Numbered from the stretch's first letter, positions 8,532 to 17,406 are shown. The stretch is DNA of 64,000 bases from Flagellimonas olearia (GCF_009184425.1 NZ_WELG01000001.1:372001-436000); one strand, 5' to 3'. Notes: a model not told the origin generated them from the letters alone. Translations and numbers: made by a program.

Positions 8532-9029
8532 ATGAAAACTTTATTATTGAATGTTGGATTATTACTGTTGAGCTGTCAGGTCGCCTTGGCCCAGGATGAT
8601 TTTCGTATTGGCGGAAAGCTTATTTACGGAACCGAGATTGAGAGTATAGGAATTGGGGGCACTGCGGAAATTCCGATTATGGAAAAACTTGTGATCGCTC
8701 CGGATTTTGGGTATTATTTTCCCAAAAAGGAGGGAGGGGTCAAAATGAATATGTTCGAAATCAATGGTAATGTAAATTATTATTTTGTAGCGGATGAGAG
8801 TTTGGGATTTTATGGTTTGGGAGGATTGAACTATACCCATGTCAAGGTGGATTTTGACAATGATTTTATCAATGGAAGTGGCAGTAGCGGAGAAGTGGGC
8901 CTTAACTTGGGAGCTGGTGCGAATTTCCCAATAGGGGAGAACTTTTTACCATTTGCAGAAGTCAAGTACGTCCTTGGGGACGCCGATCAATTGGTCATAG
9001 CCGCTGGGATTAAATTCAATATTGACTAA
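8532..9029 (+). CDS. Outer-membrane beta-barrel protein
   Basis: 165 aa. Cleavable signal peptide MKTLLLNVGLLLLSCQVALA followed by alternating amphipathic strands (FRIGGKLIYGTEIESIGIGG, LVIAPDFGYYF, NVNYYFVADESLGFYGLGGLNY, VGLNLGAGANFPIGENFLPFAEVKY) and a C-terminal strand ending IKFNID. This is the OmpW/OmpX-like small barrel pattern common in the phylum. No substrate can be named. A rho-independent terminator follows at 9068. Confidence 0.82.
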   Translation: MKTLLLNVGLLLLSCQVALAQDDFRIGGKLIYGTEIESIGIGGTAEIPIMEKLVIAPDFGYYFPKKEGGVKMNMFEINGNVNYYFVADESLGFYGLGGLNYTHVKVDFDNDFINGSGSSGEVGLNLGAGANFPIGENFLPFAEVKYVLGDADQLVIAAGIKFNID

Positions 9030-9067
9030 AAGGACAAAGAATATACTATCACATTATAAAAACGGAT

Positions 9068-9098
9068 GGAAGTGGTTGTTTTGACCACTTCCTTTTAT
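9068..9098 (+). terminator. Rho-independent terminator
   Basis: GGAAGTGG, nine-base loop, CCACTTCC, then TTTTATT. An eight-pair perfect stem with a T tail lies directly after the barrel-protein gene and just before the OmpA-family gene, so the latter probably has its own promoter or depends on read-through. Confidence 0.75.
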
Positions 9099-9109
9099 TG
9101 ATTTATACT

Positions 9110-10156
9110 ATGGGATCATTAATTTTAAACGCAACAAAAGTATTGCTCTTCTTTGTCTTGGCCGCTCAATTGACATCGTGCAAGGATAAAGGGAATGCAG
9201 GGAATAAGAATGACAGGGCCGGGGACATATCTGTCCAAGAGACCCAAGCAACGGATAGGTCAGGAGTATCGGATGAAATAGATGCCGAAAAGTCCAAGTT
9301 CGATATAGACAATATCCCGATTTCCAAAACTGATCTGGGAGACTTTCCCTTTTTTGGCCTTCCAGAGGGACTTGTCACCACCAACAGCCCTATTCAACGA
9401 AATTACGATGTTCTGTATGTTGCAGTGGATGGTATCATGACTCCTTTTGAAGGTAAAGTGTGGAAGACCTATGTTTCGGCCGAAGGAGGTTATGATGCAT
9501 GGTCTTTACCGTACTTTCAAAAAAGCTATGATGACATCATCACTTCCGTGGGGGGAGTGAAGATCTTTGATGGTAAGATAAGCTATGAAGAGTATGAGAG
9601 GTATCATGGGGATGCCGTGTATATGGGAGAGGATGGTTCCATTGGTTATACGGACCAAAGGATAAAGACCTATGTGATCCGACGTTCGGATGGAGGGGAC
9701 ATTTATGTACAAATGACAGGTGATGGTGTTTCAGGTAGTCTAAACATTCTTCAGAAAAAGCCATTTGAACAAACAATAACCATTTTGAAATCGGAAAAGA
9801 TCCAGAGGGATCTAGAAGAAACCGGAAAGGTGGTACTGTACATCAATTTCGAGTTGGACAAAGCAGTTTTGACCTCCAAAGGTAAAGAAGCCGTGGATGA
9901 GGTGGCCAAAGTGTTGCAGGGTGATAAGGAACTCAAAATATCCATTCATGGGTATACGGATTCCTCTGGAGAAGAAACCCATAACCAAAAGTTGTCCGAA
10001 AGTAGGGCACGCACTGTTATGGCAGAACTGATAGCCATGGGCATCGCAACCGAACGCTTGTCTTCCCTAGGGCATGGTTCCCAAAACCCCTTAGCCGATA
10101 ATGGTACTGATGAAGGAAGGGCCAAAAACCGAAGGGTAGAACTGATAAAGCAATAA
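9110..10156 (+). CDS. OmpA-family lipoprotein
   Basis: 348 aa from the ATG at 9110 (an in-frame TTG at 9098 overlaps the terminator tail and is less likely). Type II signal with Cys24 (LAAQLTSC). Residues about 60-230 form a domain of unknown type (FFGLPEGLVTT, AVDGIMTPFEGKVWKTYVSAEG). The C-terminal OmpA peptidoglycan-binding domain spans about 240-346, with INFELDKAVLTSKG, HGYTDSSGEETHNQKLSESRA and the peptidoglycan-binding NRRVEL ending. It likely tethers the outer membrane to the wall. Confidence 0.9.
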   Translation: MGSLILNATKVLLFFVLAAQLTSCKDKGNAGNKNDRAGDISVQETQATDRSGVSDEIDAEKSKFDIDNIPISKTDLGDFPFFGLPEGLVTTNSPIQRNYDVLYVAVDGIMTPFEGKVWKTYVSAEGGYDAWSLPYFQKSYDDIITSVGGVKIFDGKISYEEYERYHGDAVYMGEDGSIGYTDQRIKTYVIRRSDGGDIYVQMTGDGVSGSLNILQKKPFEQTITILKSEKIQRDLEETGKVVLYINFELDKAVLTSKGKEAVDEVAKVLQGDKELKISIHGYTDSSGEETHNQKLSESRARTVMAELIAMGIATERLSSLGHGSQNPLADNGTDEGRAKNRRVELIKQ

Positions 10157-10181
10157 TTTTGTACTTGAAAACGGTCACTAT

Positions 10182-10218
10182 AAGGATTGGAAGGATTATA
10201 TTCCGATTCCAGTCCTTT
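10182..10218. terminator. Imperfect bidirectional hairpin between convergent genes
   Basis: AAGGATTGGAAGG, short A/T loop, then TTCCGATTCCAGTCCTT. The arms pair with a few mismatches. The site sits in the 70-bp gap between the OmpA-family gene and the leftward secreted-protein gene, the expected place for a shared terminator. Confidence 0.45.
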
Positions 10219-10226
10219 GGTGATGG

Positions 10227-10862
10227 TTACTTCAGTTTGACCTTGGTGACTTTCTGGTTCGGTTCCACTGTAATGACCTGTATGAGGAAATCACTGTGGG
10301 ATACCGTATAGTAATGTCGGTCATAGTAATCCACCCTCCCTCCATATGAACCATATCCACTCCCTGAATATGTATCCTGATAGCTTGAGGAGGTCCAGGG
10401 CAAGGTTCCCATAATGATATATTTTCCGGGCTTGATTTCTGGAAAAGTAAATTCGCCGCGTGAATTTGTCTCACAATACAACCTGTGTTCATAGGCGATA
10501 CTGTCCATATAGACAATCTTATTTTTTCTTATGTTCTCCTTTCTTTTTTTGAGTTCATACCATTCTTCAAAATATGGGGTATAGGGAAATAATTCCACAG
10601 TGATATGATTGGCATAGATTTTCTCTGCCAAGGGAGCTTTGAACCCTAAATTATTGGTTGGTTTTGTAAAGGCAACACCCTTTATGACCGAACTGCCCTT
10701 TGCCAATGAAATCCTTGCGGCAATTGAGTCAAAGGACTGTTGGGGGAAAATCTTTTGAAGAGGGTATTTCTGATATTCTGCCTGCTTGTATTGGGCACTA
10801 ATGGATGTGTTTCCTAGGATTGATAGAAGGATTATGGATAGTAGGAGGGATATTTTGTGCAT
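10227..10862 (-). CDS. Secreted protein with carboxypeptidase-regulatory-like domain
   Basis: 211 aa. Signal peptide MHKISLLLSIILLSILGNTSISA. The mature part holds a segment typical of carboxypeptidase-regulatory-like beta-sandwiches (ETNSRGEFTFPEIKPGKYIIMGTL, about residues 130-153), then a Gly/Ser/Tyr-rich stretch (YSGSGYGSYGG) and a closing strand ending KVTKVKLK. No catalytic motif is visible. It may be a structural or adhesin-like surface component; the function is unknown. Confidence 0.72.
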   Translation of the reverse strand: MHKISLLLSIILLSILGNTSISAQYKQAEYQKYPLQKIFPQQSFDSIAARISLAKGSSVIKGVAFTKPTNNLGFKAPLAEKIYANHITVELFPYTPYFEEWYELKKRKENIRKNKIVYMDSIAYEHRLYCETNSRGEFTFPEIKPGKYIIMGTLPWTSSSYQDTYSGSGYGSYGGRVDYYDRHYYTVSHSDFLIQVITVEPNQKVTKVKLK

Positions 10863-11130
10863 GATTTCCGTTTTATTCGATTTGTTTTAAAACACTGTGG
10901 AAGGTTACTGTTCTGTCAACATTATTAAGGGCATTTTTGGGACTCAAAATTAGGGGGGGTGAAATTAACCTTGTATGCCAACAGTCACCGTTCCCATTAC
11001 TTTATAGTGATAATTGCGAACATGCCAATTCGTGTCATCACTCGAACAAACAGTGGATAAAAAGGGTCAGCATGCGACATAAAGTAATGATATGGAATAC
11101 TTTTATGGAAAGTGTCCGTAAGAATCAGGG

Positions 11131-12048
11131 TTAAGGGGTTCCGAACATGATTTCCATAAGTTTGGCCGCAATGGTTTGCGTATCGGACTTTCCTGAGTAC
11201 ACAGGCTGACTTTGTAGGATTGTCATGTCCGAATCACTGACTGGGGCCGAGGTCACCTTTTTAAATTCATAGACCATTGGCATATCGGATTGAATATCCT
11301 GATATACGGCAATTTTCATGATGCCGTGTTCTTCTTCCAGATAGAAGGGATGTATAAAATTCAGGGATTGGGGCATATGTTCAGAGGTCCAGACCTCAAG
11401 TTTCCCCAAGGCCATTGGGGTGTTCTCTTTTAAGGTATATACGCTTTTGGTACAGGTATAGCCAGAGATGACATCGGTATCAGAGGTCGTTTTCCTGTGA
11501 TATAAACTCATGTCCAATCGGGTTTGAAACTGGATTTCCCCGAAGTAATCCTCGTTGTAATTGAATGTCAGTTCCTTGCTTTTATCATATTGTGAACGTA
11601 TGAACACTGTTCCGGTCCCGGTATCCCCATCAAATTTATTCTCCAAATGGTATACCAGTCCATCGCATTTGGCCAGTGCTTGTCCCTGACGTACGAAGAT
11701 TACATTTTTGAGCAATGGGGCAAACATGATCTGCATGGCAAGAATGGGATTTCCTTTCATCACTTTTTGTATGCTTTGGGCTTCCGCTGGTGACAACTCC
11801 TTCATAAGGTTCTCCATCTGCTGTTGTATATTTCCCTTTGAGGGATCCACTTGGTTCAAAATTTCACCTAACCGGTTCCCGGGGAAATGGATGGCTACAT
11901 CTATCATCCCTTCTGTAAAGTGTTCCGCATCAGTTACCATATCCGCATTTACCAATTCCATGGATTGTGGTTGAGGTCCCTGGCTCTGTCCGTTTTTACA
12001 CGCAATGGTGCACATAAGTGCGATTAAAAAAATAATCTTGTTTGTCAT
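11131..12048 (-). CDS. Lipoprotein, DUF4412-like
   Basis: 305 aa. Signal MTNKIIFLIALMCTIAC with Cys17. The body has a helical stretch (residues about 60-110) and then beta-rich sequence with the motif ISGYTCTKSVYTLKE and EVWTSEHMPQSLNFIHPF, which resembles the GYxC(T)K...VW(T/Y) pattern of DUF4412/GLPGLI-type Bacteroidota secreted proteins. Function unknown. It stands alone, with about 380 bases upstream to the next gene. Confidence 0.75.
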   Translation of the reverse strand: MTNKIIFLIALMCTIACKNGQSQGPQPQSMELVNADMVTDAEHFTEGMIDVAIHFPGNRLGEILNQVDPSKGNIQQQMENLMKELSPAEAQSIQKVMKGNPILAMQIMFAPLLKNVIFVRQGQALAKCDGLVYHLENKFDGDTGTGTVFIRSQYDKSKELTFNYNEDYFGEIQFQTRLDMSLYHRKTTSDTDVISGYTCTKSVYTLKENTPMALGKLEVWTSEHMPQSLNFIHPFYLEEEHGIMKIAVYQDIQSDMPMVYEFKKVTSAPVSDSDMTILQSQPVYSGKSDTQTIAAKLMEIMFGTP

Positions 12049-12433
12049 TTTTTCTGTAATAGGTTTTTGAGGTTTTCTCGATAATGATACCCAGCTGCTT
12101 TTGTAATTTCAAGGACTTGCCGAAGGACGCACGGAACTTATGGCAAAAGGTATAGGGTACCACAGTTTGTTGGTCTCCAATTTTATTCAAAACTAGGACG
12201 TATTGAGGGAAGAGACAATCACTGGAAATCAGTATTTTTTTCCTACCTGTATTTCATTTGGACATGAAATGTTCCTACGGATATCCGTCAGCCATAATGA
12301 TAGGGTTCTTTGCAGGACCCAAACCATGGAGTTTATGATTGATGGAGATGAAGTGGTTGATGCCAAATGATACACGGCAGAAGGATTGCCCGAACAGGTA
12401 CAATTGTATAAATGGCTTTTCCATTGGAATCTT
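12049..12433. other. Gene-free stretch with short open frames
   Basis: A 64-codon minus frame at 11996-12190 overlaps the lipoprotein start and shows no family. No promoter, repeat or RNA gene is recognised. It could contain decayed coding sequence (for example FMIDGDEVVDAK in the plus frame near 12331), but I cannot name it. Confidence 0.4.
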
Positions 12434-12793
12434 TTAGTTTGTCATATCAATTTTAGGGATGTTGCTGATGACCTGCCATTGTTCATTTTCAAATACGCAA
12501 ACGATTGTTGAATCGAATTTTAATTGATCACTTTCCAATACGATCTTTGCAATGGCGATATTTCCCATTTGATGAATGTCCCCATACTTTATGGTCCGGG
12601 GAAGACCGCCGAATTTTTTTGTCCTGACCAAATCAATGTATTGTTCTTTTGAGAAAACATAAATGCCTTGCCGCTCAAAGAATCCGTCTTGAATGTTTTG
12701 GTAGTTTGGATGTAATATTTGGTCGAGAAGTGTTATATCGTTGTTGTCACCACCTTTTACAAAGGTTTCGATGGTTTTTTTAATTTGCTCCAT
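12434..12793 (-). CDS. NTF2-like (SnoaL/lumazine-binding-like) protein
   Basis: 119 aa, one cone-shaped NTF2 fold: N-terminal helices (MEQIKKTIETFVKGGDNNDITLLDQILHPNYQNI), then strands (IKYGDIHQMGNIAIAKIVLE, FDSTIVCVFENEQWQVISNI). These small proteins are isomerases, hydrolases or ligand-binding subunits; no catalytic residues can be assigned. It lies 45 bp downstream of the VOC gene and is co-transcribed with it. A decayed relative lies at 1330-1625 in the other ECF41-linked group, which suggests both were part of similar operons. Confidence 0.8.
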   Translation of the reverse strand: MEQIKKTIETFVKGGDNNDITLLDQILHPNYQNIQDGFFERQGIYVFSKEQYIDLVRTKKFGGLPRTIKYGDIHQMGNIAIAKIVLESDQLKFDSTIVCVFENEQWQVISNIPKIDMTN

Positions 12794-12838
12794 GAGTTTT
12801 ATTTAAAATTATTGTATTCCGTATGCGTCAATATTGTA

Positions 12839-13270
12839 TCAATCTTCGGGCATAAGGTTGGGATTGTAGACAATCTCCCAAAGATGTCCGTCAAGGTCTT
12901 GGAAGTAACCTGCATAACCACCCCAAAAAGTATCCGAAGCTGGCTTGATGATTTTAGCCCCTGCTTTTTCGGCAAGCTCCATTATCCCATCCACTTCTTC
13001 AGTATTTAGGACATTATGTCCCAAGGTGAATTCCAATGCGGAAGGACTTTGTAGCTGAATACCTGTATCGTTCTCCATACTTTTTCTTGGCCAAAGAGCC
13101 AGTTTTAAACTATTTAGTAGGTCAAAGAAAGCGACAGCTCCATTTTCAAATTCCCTTCCTATAATTCCCTTTGTTGATAACCCAAGTCTGTCCCTGTAGA
13201 ATTCGACGGACTTTTCCAAGTCTGACACGCCTAATGTCAAGACAGAAATCCTTGGCTTCATATTTTCCAT
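12839..13270 (-). CDS. VOC-family (glyoxalase/bleomycin-resistance-like) protein
   Basis: 143 aa. Two beta-alpha-beta-beta-beta modules: RISVLTLGVSDLEKSVEFYRDRLGL at the start, and AGAKIIKPASDTFWGGYAGYFQDLDGHLWEIVYNP at the end, with the Glu of the HLWE metal motif. The FWGGYAGYFQDPDGH pattern is typical of the glyoxalase/dioxygenase-like VOC subfamily. The open frame begins with TTG at 13285, but ATG codons at 13270 and 13261 are preferred. First gene of a two-gene operon with the NTF2-like gene; an ECF41-type promoter lies about 100 bases upstream. Confidence 0.88.
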   Translation of the reverse strand: MENMKPRISVLTLGVSDLEKSVEFYRDRLGLSTKGIIGREFENGAVAFFDLLNSLKLALWPRKSMENDTGIQLQSPSALEFTLGHNVLNTEEVDGIMELAEKAGAKIIKPASDTFWGGYAGYFQDLDGHLWEIVYNPNLMPED

Positions 13271-13371
13271 TTTTAAGTTTTTCAATTCTGATTTGTGTTT
13301 TTAATGGAGTTTTCGACCCGGTAACCGCTATCCGTTCTAGATAATATGTCCATCCCATTGGTTTGTTGAAA

Positions 13372-13398
13372 GACAAAATCACATCCTAAAACGTGACA
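13372..13398 (-). promoter_or_regulatory. ECF41-type promoter of the VOC/NTF2-like operon
   Basis: Minus strand: TGTCACG, 16 bases, TGTC. It shares the extended segment TTTAGGAT after the -35 box with the sigma factor's own promoter at 4156-4182. Spacing to the VOC start is about 100 bases, longer than at the other two sites. Confidence 0.5.
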
Positions 13399-13563
13399 AT
13401 AAATGACCAATAATTGGACAGGATACAATTTTTTGAGGTCAGGGAACGGCCATAAAATGAAGCATACTTGCTTCCATGATGTTGTTCCTTTTTAAGTTCA
13501 TGGCTTGGGAAGTTCGAATATTGGATTAACGGCACCTTTGTATGGAACCTACCCAAAGGATGG

Positions 13564-13745
13564 TTATAAAGTTTTCGCTCCCATATGGGCCAATTGCAAT
13601 AGGGCCGTTCCCAGAACTTCATCGGCGGATATTTTCCCCAATAACATATGCTCCAGTAGTTCCGATTTGAAGAAAAACATTAAACCCTGCCATAATGGCC
13701 TCTCTGGTCGTTGTGGAAACACATCCATATGTCTTGCTGTATCCA
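13564..13745 (-). pseudogene. Decayed isochorismatase-family cysteine hydrolase, C-terminal part
   Basis: The minus strand encodes GYSKTYGCVSTTTREAIMAGFNVFLQIGTTGA in one frame and EVLGTALLQLAHMGAKTL in another. Both match consecutive parts of the intact enzyme at 44256-44786 (GFYTHGCVSTTAREAIMLGLNV... and EVRRSALLQLANMGATIL), including the nucleophile Cys. The N-terminal half with the Asp and Lys of the triad is absent, and a frameshift separates the two blocks. Confidence 0.75.
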
Positions 13746-13829
13746 CGTAAAATAGTGTTGGTTTATAATCCAATCGGCTAACCTAGAGGCAACTTTTTTT
13801 AAAAAGATACATCTCTTAGGAAAAGAAGT

Positions 13830-14206
13830 ATGATCAAACCAAGATTTTTAAAAGCAATAGGTCTTTTGATCATCATCCTTGGCTGCAGCGATGATGATGG
13901 GAAAAGCCAATAATTGATGGAGAATATATAGGAGTATTCGTAAGGGACGGGGACACCTCAAGTGTTAGGTTGAATTTTCGTAAAGGAACGTTCACAGGGG
14001 AAAGTGAGACCGAAAAATTTCCCGCCATTTGTAGAGGTAGTTACGCTATTTCAGAGGGCAAACTGGACTTCACCAATACCTGCCATTGGACCGCGGAGTT
14101 TGATTGGTCATTGATTTTACATGAAGAGTGGAATTATGATCTTAAGGGCAGCACTTTGATTTTGACCAAATCAAATGGAGATAGATACACCTTGACAAAA
14201 CAATAA
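13830..14206 (+). pseudogene. Lipoprotein gene with a frameshift
   Basis: ATG at 13830 starts a clear type II signal (MIKPRFLKAIGLLIIILGCS, then DDDGKSQ) that stops after 25 codons. The other frame continues without a break from IIDGEYIGVFVRDGD at 13910 to the stop at 14206 (ending SNGDRYTLTKQ). Restoring one base near 13905 would give a lipoprotein of about 125 residues. It could be a recent mutation or a base error in the sequence. The mature domain is a small beta-rich lipocalin-like unit; the family is not recognised. Confidence 0.65.
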
Positions 14207-14297
14207 CTGTATACATCAATGATGTTTGATTCTATAGATTTGACGCCCTATTCCAAGGGTGATCATGTAAGGTTGAATTGTAATTGTTAAGAAATCT

Positions 14298-15302
14298 ATG
14301 TACCACCCAAGACTGTATGGAGCCTTTTACGAAATGGGGTTGAGGTATGGAAAATTACTGTATGAAAAAGCAAATTTTGTACTTCCGGAAATAAATCAAC
14401 AAAAAAGGGAATTCGGACTCGAATCCTACCGGGAGCTTAAGGCATTTTACCCTGAAGTTATTGATGAAATAACGGGTTTCGCAGAAGGTATCCGAGACCG
14501 ACCTGAGAATGTCGGGGCTTTTTTGTTGAGCCTTGGGGTTTTCGAAACATCGGGACAGTGCAGTGTGTTTGCTTTTAAAAATGAGGATTCCGTAATTTTT
14601 GGAAGAAATTATGACATGCTCTTTGACTTTAAAAAGTTTACTGAAGGTAGTTTGATCGCCCCAAAGGACAAGTATGCATACATAAGCCAATCTGATGTTT
14701 TTATTGGACGAAGCGATGGTATCAATGAAAAGGGGCTGTCCATTGCCATGTCATTTGTCAACGGTACAAGAATCCAACCCGGTATAGGCTTCCATTTTAT
14801 GGTAAGAAAGGTGTTGGAGGACTGTGGGACTGTACAGGAAGCCATTAATGTACTTCAAAGTGCAACGGTGGCAACTGCCAACAACTTCCTTATAGCGGAC
14901 TGTACTGGGGAAATTGCCGTGGTTGAATCCGCGCCCCAAGGTAGTGTTGTGAGAAGGCTTGGTGCATCCGATAGGCATGTCCATATCACAAATCAGTTTA
15001 TCACGTTGGAAATGAAATCTTTCGATAGAGGCGGTGTTACGTGGAGTAAGAGTGCGGAACGATACCAGGGATTGGGGAACCGCTTGGCCTCTGTTGGGAA
15101 CATGGATTTGGAAAAGGCCAAGGAAATCCTGTCCGATAAGTGTGTGTGTTTGAATTTAAGAAAGGAAAGATTCGGCACCATCTGGTCCGTTGTGGCCAAT
15201 TTGAGCGAACTCAAGATTGAAAGGGCGGAAACAAAACCAAGCCCCACCAATTATAAACCTGAGACCAGACTGGATTGGTGGTTGAAAAAGAGGGACGGAT
15301 AG
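14298..15302 (+). CDS. C45-family peptidase/acyltransferase (Ntn hydrolase)
   Basis: 334 aa. Matches the acyl-CoA:6-aminopenicillanate acyltransferase/choloylglycine-like Ntn fold: GQCSVFAF with predicted nucleophile Cys88, then FGRNYDM, INEKGLSIAMSFV and NFLIADCTGEIAVVESAP. In this family the nucleophile Cys is exposed by self-cleavage just before it, and the enzyme hydrolyses linear amides or transfers acyl groups. No signal peptide is seen, so a cytoplasmic amidase is inferred. It stands alone, with no operon partner; the natural substrate is unknown. Confidence 0.85.
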   Translation: MYHPRLYGAFYEMGLRYGKLLYEKANFVLPEINQQKREFGLESYRELKAFYPEVIDEITGFAEGIRDRPENVGAFLLSLGVFETSGQCSVFAFKNEDSVIFGRNYDMLFDFKKFTEGSLIAPKDKYAYISQSDVFIGRSDGINEKGLSIAMSFVNGTRIQPGIGFHFMVRKVLEDCGTVQEAINVLQSATVATANNFLIADCTGEIAVVESAPQGSVVRRLGASDRHVHITNQFITLEMKSFDRGGVTWSKSAERYQGLGNRLASVGNMDLEKAKEILSDKCVCLNLRKERFGTIWSVVANLSELKIERAETKPSPTNYKPETRLDWWLKKRDG

Positions 15303-15462
15303 TACCCCGTGTTATGGAAACTGATAGGGTGTGAGGTAAAACTGCAAGTTTGAAGCCTGTACTGTATTGGAAAAAGTCATTCGGTTTCCAAAGCCATAGG
15401 ATGATGGTCAATTATACTTTTGGAAGTGCATATAAGCGTTTTGTTGATACATAGGGAATTCC

Positions 15463-16026
15463 TTACAACCAAAGAAGAGCCAGACCCAGAAGAGGTTTTA
15501 GTTCCTTTCGTATGTGACTAAGGGCCTTTGTGATATGGTTCTCAACGGTTCTGGTGGAGATTTGCATTTTAATGGAAATCTCTTGGATGCTCAAATGTTC
15601 ATAGCGACTCATTTTAAATACTTTTTGACATTTTGGAGGCAAGGAACCTACAATTTCATCGATCAAAAAGCTAAAGTCCTTCATGGCCATAAAGTCCTCT
15701 GTGGGGTTTTCAAAGTTTTTAAGTAGATAGCCCCCAAGCTTATTAGCATAAATTCTCCTTACCTTTTCAGAACGTATATGATTCAAAATCTGATATTTGG
15801 CCGAACCAAACAGATAGGATTCCAGAGAGGAGGTTATGGTAAGATCGGTTCTTTTTTGCCATAATGAAATAAAAACCTCTTGGACAATACCTTCGCTGAC
15901 CTCCCTATGGTTGATTCTGCTGTTGCAATAATTGTACAGGCGTCCGGCCATTAGGTCGTAAATCAACTCAAATGCTTTTTCATCACCGCTCTTTAACCTT
16001 GCAAGAAGAGCTTTTTCCTCCTTCAT
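15463..16026 (-). CDS. ECF sigma factor of SusCD locus A (FecI-like)
   Basis: 187 aa. Sigma region 2 (FELIYDLMAGRLYNYCNSRINHREVSEGIVQEVFISLWQKR) and region 4 (SLPPKCQKVFKMSRYEHLSIQEISIKMQISTRTVENHITKAL) are complete. This is the Bacteroidota FecI-like class controlled by a FecR anti-sigma. It is transcribed divergently from the FecR gene, with about 250 bases between. It is expected to transcribe susCD-A when the TonB-dependent SusC signals substrate binding through its STN domain. Confidence 0.93.
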   Translation of the reverse strand: MKEEKALLARLKSGDEKAFELIYDLMAGRLYNYCNSRINHREVSEGIVQEVFISLWQKRTDLTITSSLESYLFGSAKYQILNHIRSEKVRRIYANKLGGYLLKNFENPTEDFMAMKDFSFLIDEIVGSLPPKCQKVFKMSRYEHLSIQEISIKMQISTRTVENHITKALSHIRKELKPLLGLALLWL

Positions 16027-16280
16027 GATCTAGAATAATGTAACCATAACGTTAGTTAAAAGTTTCGACAATTTATATAAAAAAAAGCAAAATGGGAGAA
16101 GGGGGTAAAAGAGATGGTACATCTCGAAGGAATTGTAGTGTTTTTTCCTTAAAACTGGAGAACAAATGGGTAAATGAAAAAATATTTTAAAAAAAAGTGG
16201 GGGTTGTGTGTGTGTCGGAACCGATTAGGGTTACTTATATACAGACACACCATGGAAACCATTAACAAAGTAAACAAACT

Positions 16281-17243
16281 ATGTCCGAATTTGATCAGTT
16301 GATAGAGAAATATCAAAAAGGGCTTTTGGAAGGATCCCAAAAGAAGTTGATGGATAAATGGTTCGATGCCCTTGGGAATGACGAACAGGATTCTGATTGG
16401 GACAAGACAGGGGAAGAGCAGCTCAAGAGAAAGATATTGGACTCCATTCATGGGACAAAGGTCCGTTCTTTGAACAAAGGTCCACATCATACAAAATGGA
16501 TGTCCATTGCTGCGGCCGTGGCAGTACTTATTGCCTGTACCTATTTCGTATGGAATTATAGCTCATCTTTTAAGGTGGGCATGAATGATGATATGCAGGT
16601 AATCTCCTCGGCCAATATTTCCAAGATCATTCTTCCTGACGGAAGTGTGGTCTGGCTCAAGGCATTTAGTAAACTTTCGTATCCGGAGAATTTCTCCGGT
16701 GATTTGAGGGAAGTTGCTTTGGAGGGGGAAGCTTTGTTTGAAGTGGAACAGGATTTGGACAAACCTTTTGTGATTTCATGCGGGAGTTTGAAGACCACTG
16801 TATTGGGAACCAGCTTTAATATAAAGGGGAACCAAGATGATATTGAGGTCAATGTACTGACCGGTAAAGTGGCGCTCTCCGTTGACCGCATTAATCATAA
16901 TGTGATCTTACTGCCCAACGAGATGGGTGTTTTTGATAAGAAAAGCCAAAGTATATCCAAAAGACAGGCAGCGATGGAGACCCTCCAATCCGTTACGGTA
17001 GGTACCAGGTATACTATGAAGTTTTCGGATACACCCATGAGATTGGTGGCCAATGAACTGGAAAAAAAGTTCAATGTCAAGGTGGATTTTAAGAACAAGG
17101 CGATAGAGAACTGTGTCATTACGGCCGATTTTTCGGGACAGACCCTGAATGAGATCGTCCATATGGTAGGGCAGGCCATGGATGTTGGATTTTATGTGGA
17201 TAAGGACCTTGTGGTAGTAACGGGAAAAGGATGTAACCAATAG
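16281..17243 (+). CDS. FecR-family anti-sigma factor, locus A
   Basis: 320 aa. A cytoplasmic N-terminal sigma-binding segment is followed by one membrane span (about 73-91, MSIAAAVAVLIACTYFVW). The periplasmic FecR domain (about 105-225) contains ISKIILPDGSVVWLKAFSKLSYPENF and VLGTSFNIKG, and the C-terminal DUF4974-type secretin-like domain (TPMRLVANELEKKFNVKVDF) should contact the STN domain of SusC. The gene ends about 160 bases before susC. Confidence 0.93.
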   Translation: MSEFDQLIEKYQKGLLEGSQKKLMDKWFDALGNDEQDSDWDKTGEEQLKRKILDSIHGTKVRSLNKGPHHTKWMSIAAAVAVLIACTYFVWNYSSSFKVGMNDDMQVISSANISKIILPDGSVVWLKAFSKLSYPENFSGDLREVALEGEALFEVEQDLDKPFVISCGSLKTTVLGTSFNIKGNQDDIEVNVLTGKVALSVDRINHNVILLPNEMGVFDKKSQSISKRQAAMETLQSVTVGTRYTMKFSDTPMRLVANELEKKFNVKVDFKNKAIENCVITADFSGQTLNEIVHMVGQAMDVGFYVDKDLVVVTGKGCNQ

Positions 17244-17313
17244 ACCAAATATGAATATGAAAAAATCAATGATCATGAGCCGTATCGTGAGAGCCGCACC
17301 ACCATAGAAAACA

Positions 17314-17342
17314 AAACAGGAGCGCTACCAACACTCCTGTTT
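17314..17342 (-). terminator. Candidate antisense-RNA terminator in the susC-A leader
   Basis: AAACAGGAG, 11-base loop, CTCCTGTTT. The nine-pair stem is followed by TTTTGTTTTC only on the minus strand; the plus strand continues GAAGGG. This orientation suits a leftward transcript that begins inside susC. Comparable hairpins occur in the leaders of locus B and locus C. Confidence 0.45.
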
Positions 17343-17347
17343 GAAGG

Positions 17348-17367
17348 GACCCTGTATGAGCAGGGTC
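17348..17367. promoter_or_regulatory. Second hairpin in the susC-A leader
   Basis: GACCCTG-TATGAG-CAGGGTC, seven perfect pairs around a six-base loop, 40 bases before the susC start. It has no T tail on either side. It may be a structural element of the leader mRNA or of an antisense RNA. Confidence 0.4.
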
Positions 17368-17406
17368 GGTGTCATTATTCCGAATAAGAAAACAACATGT
17401 AAATCT

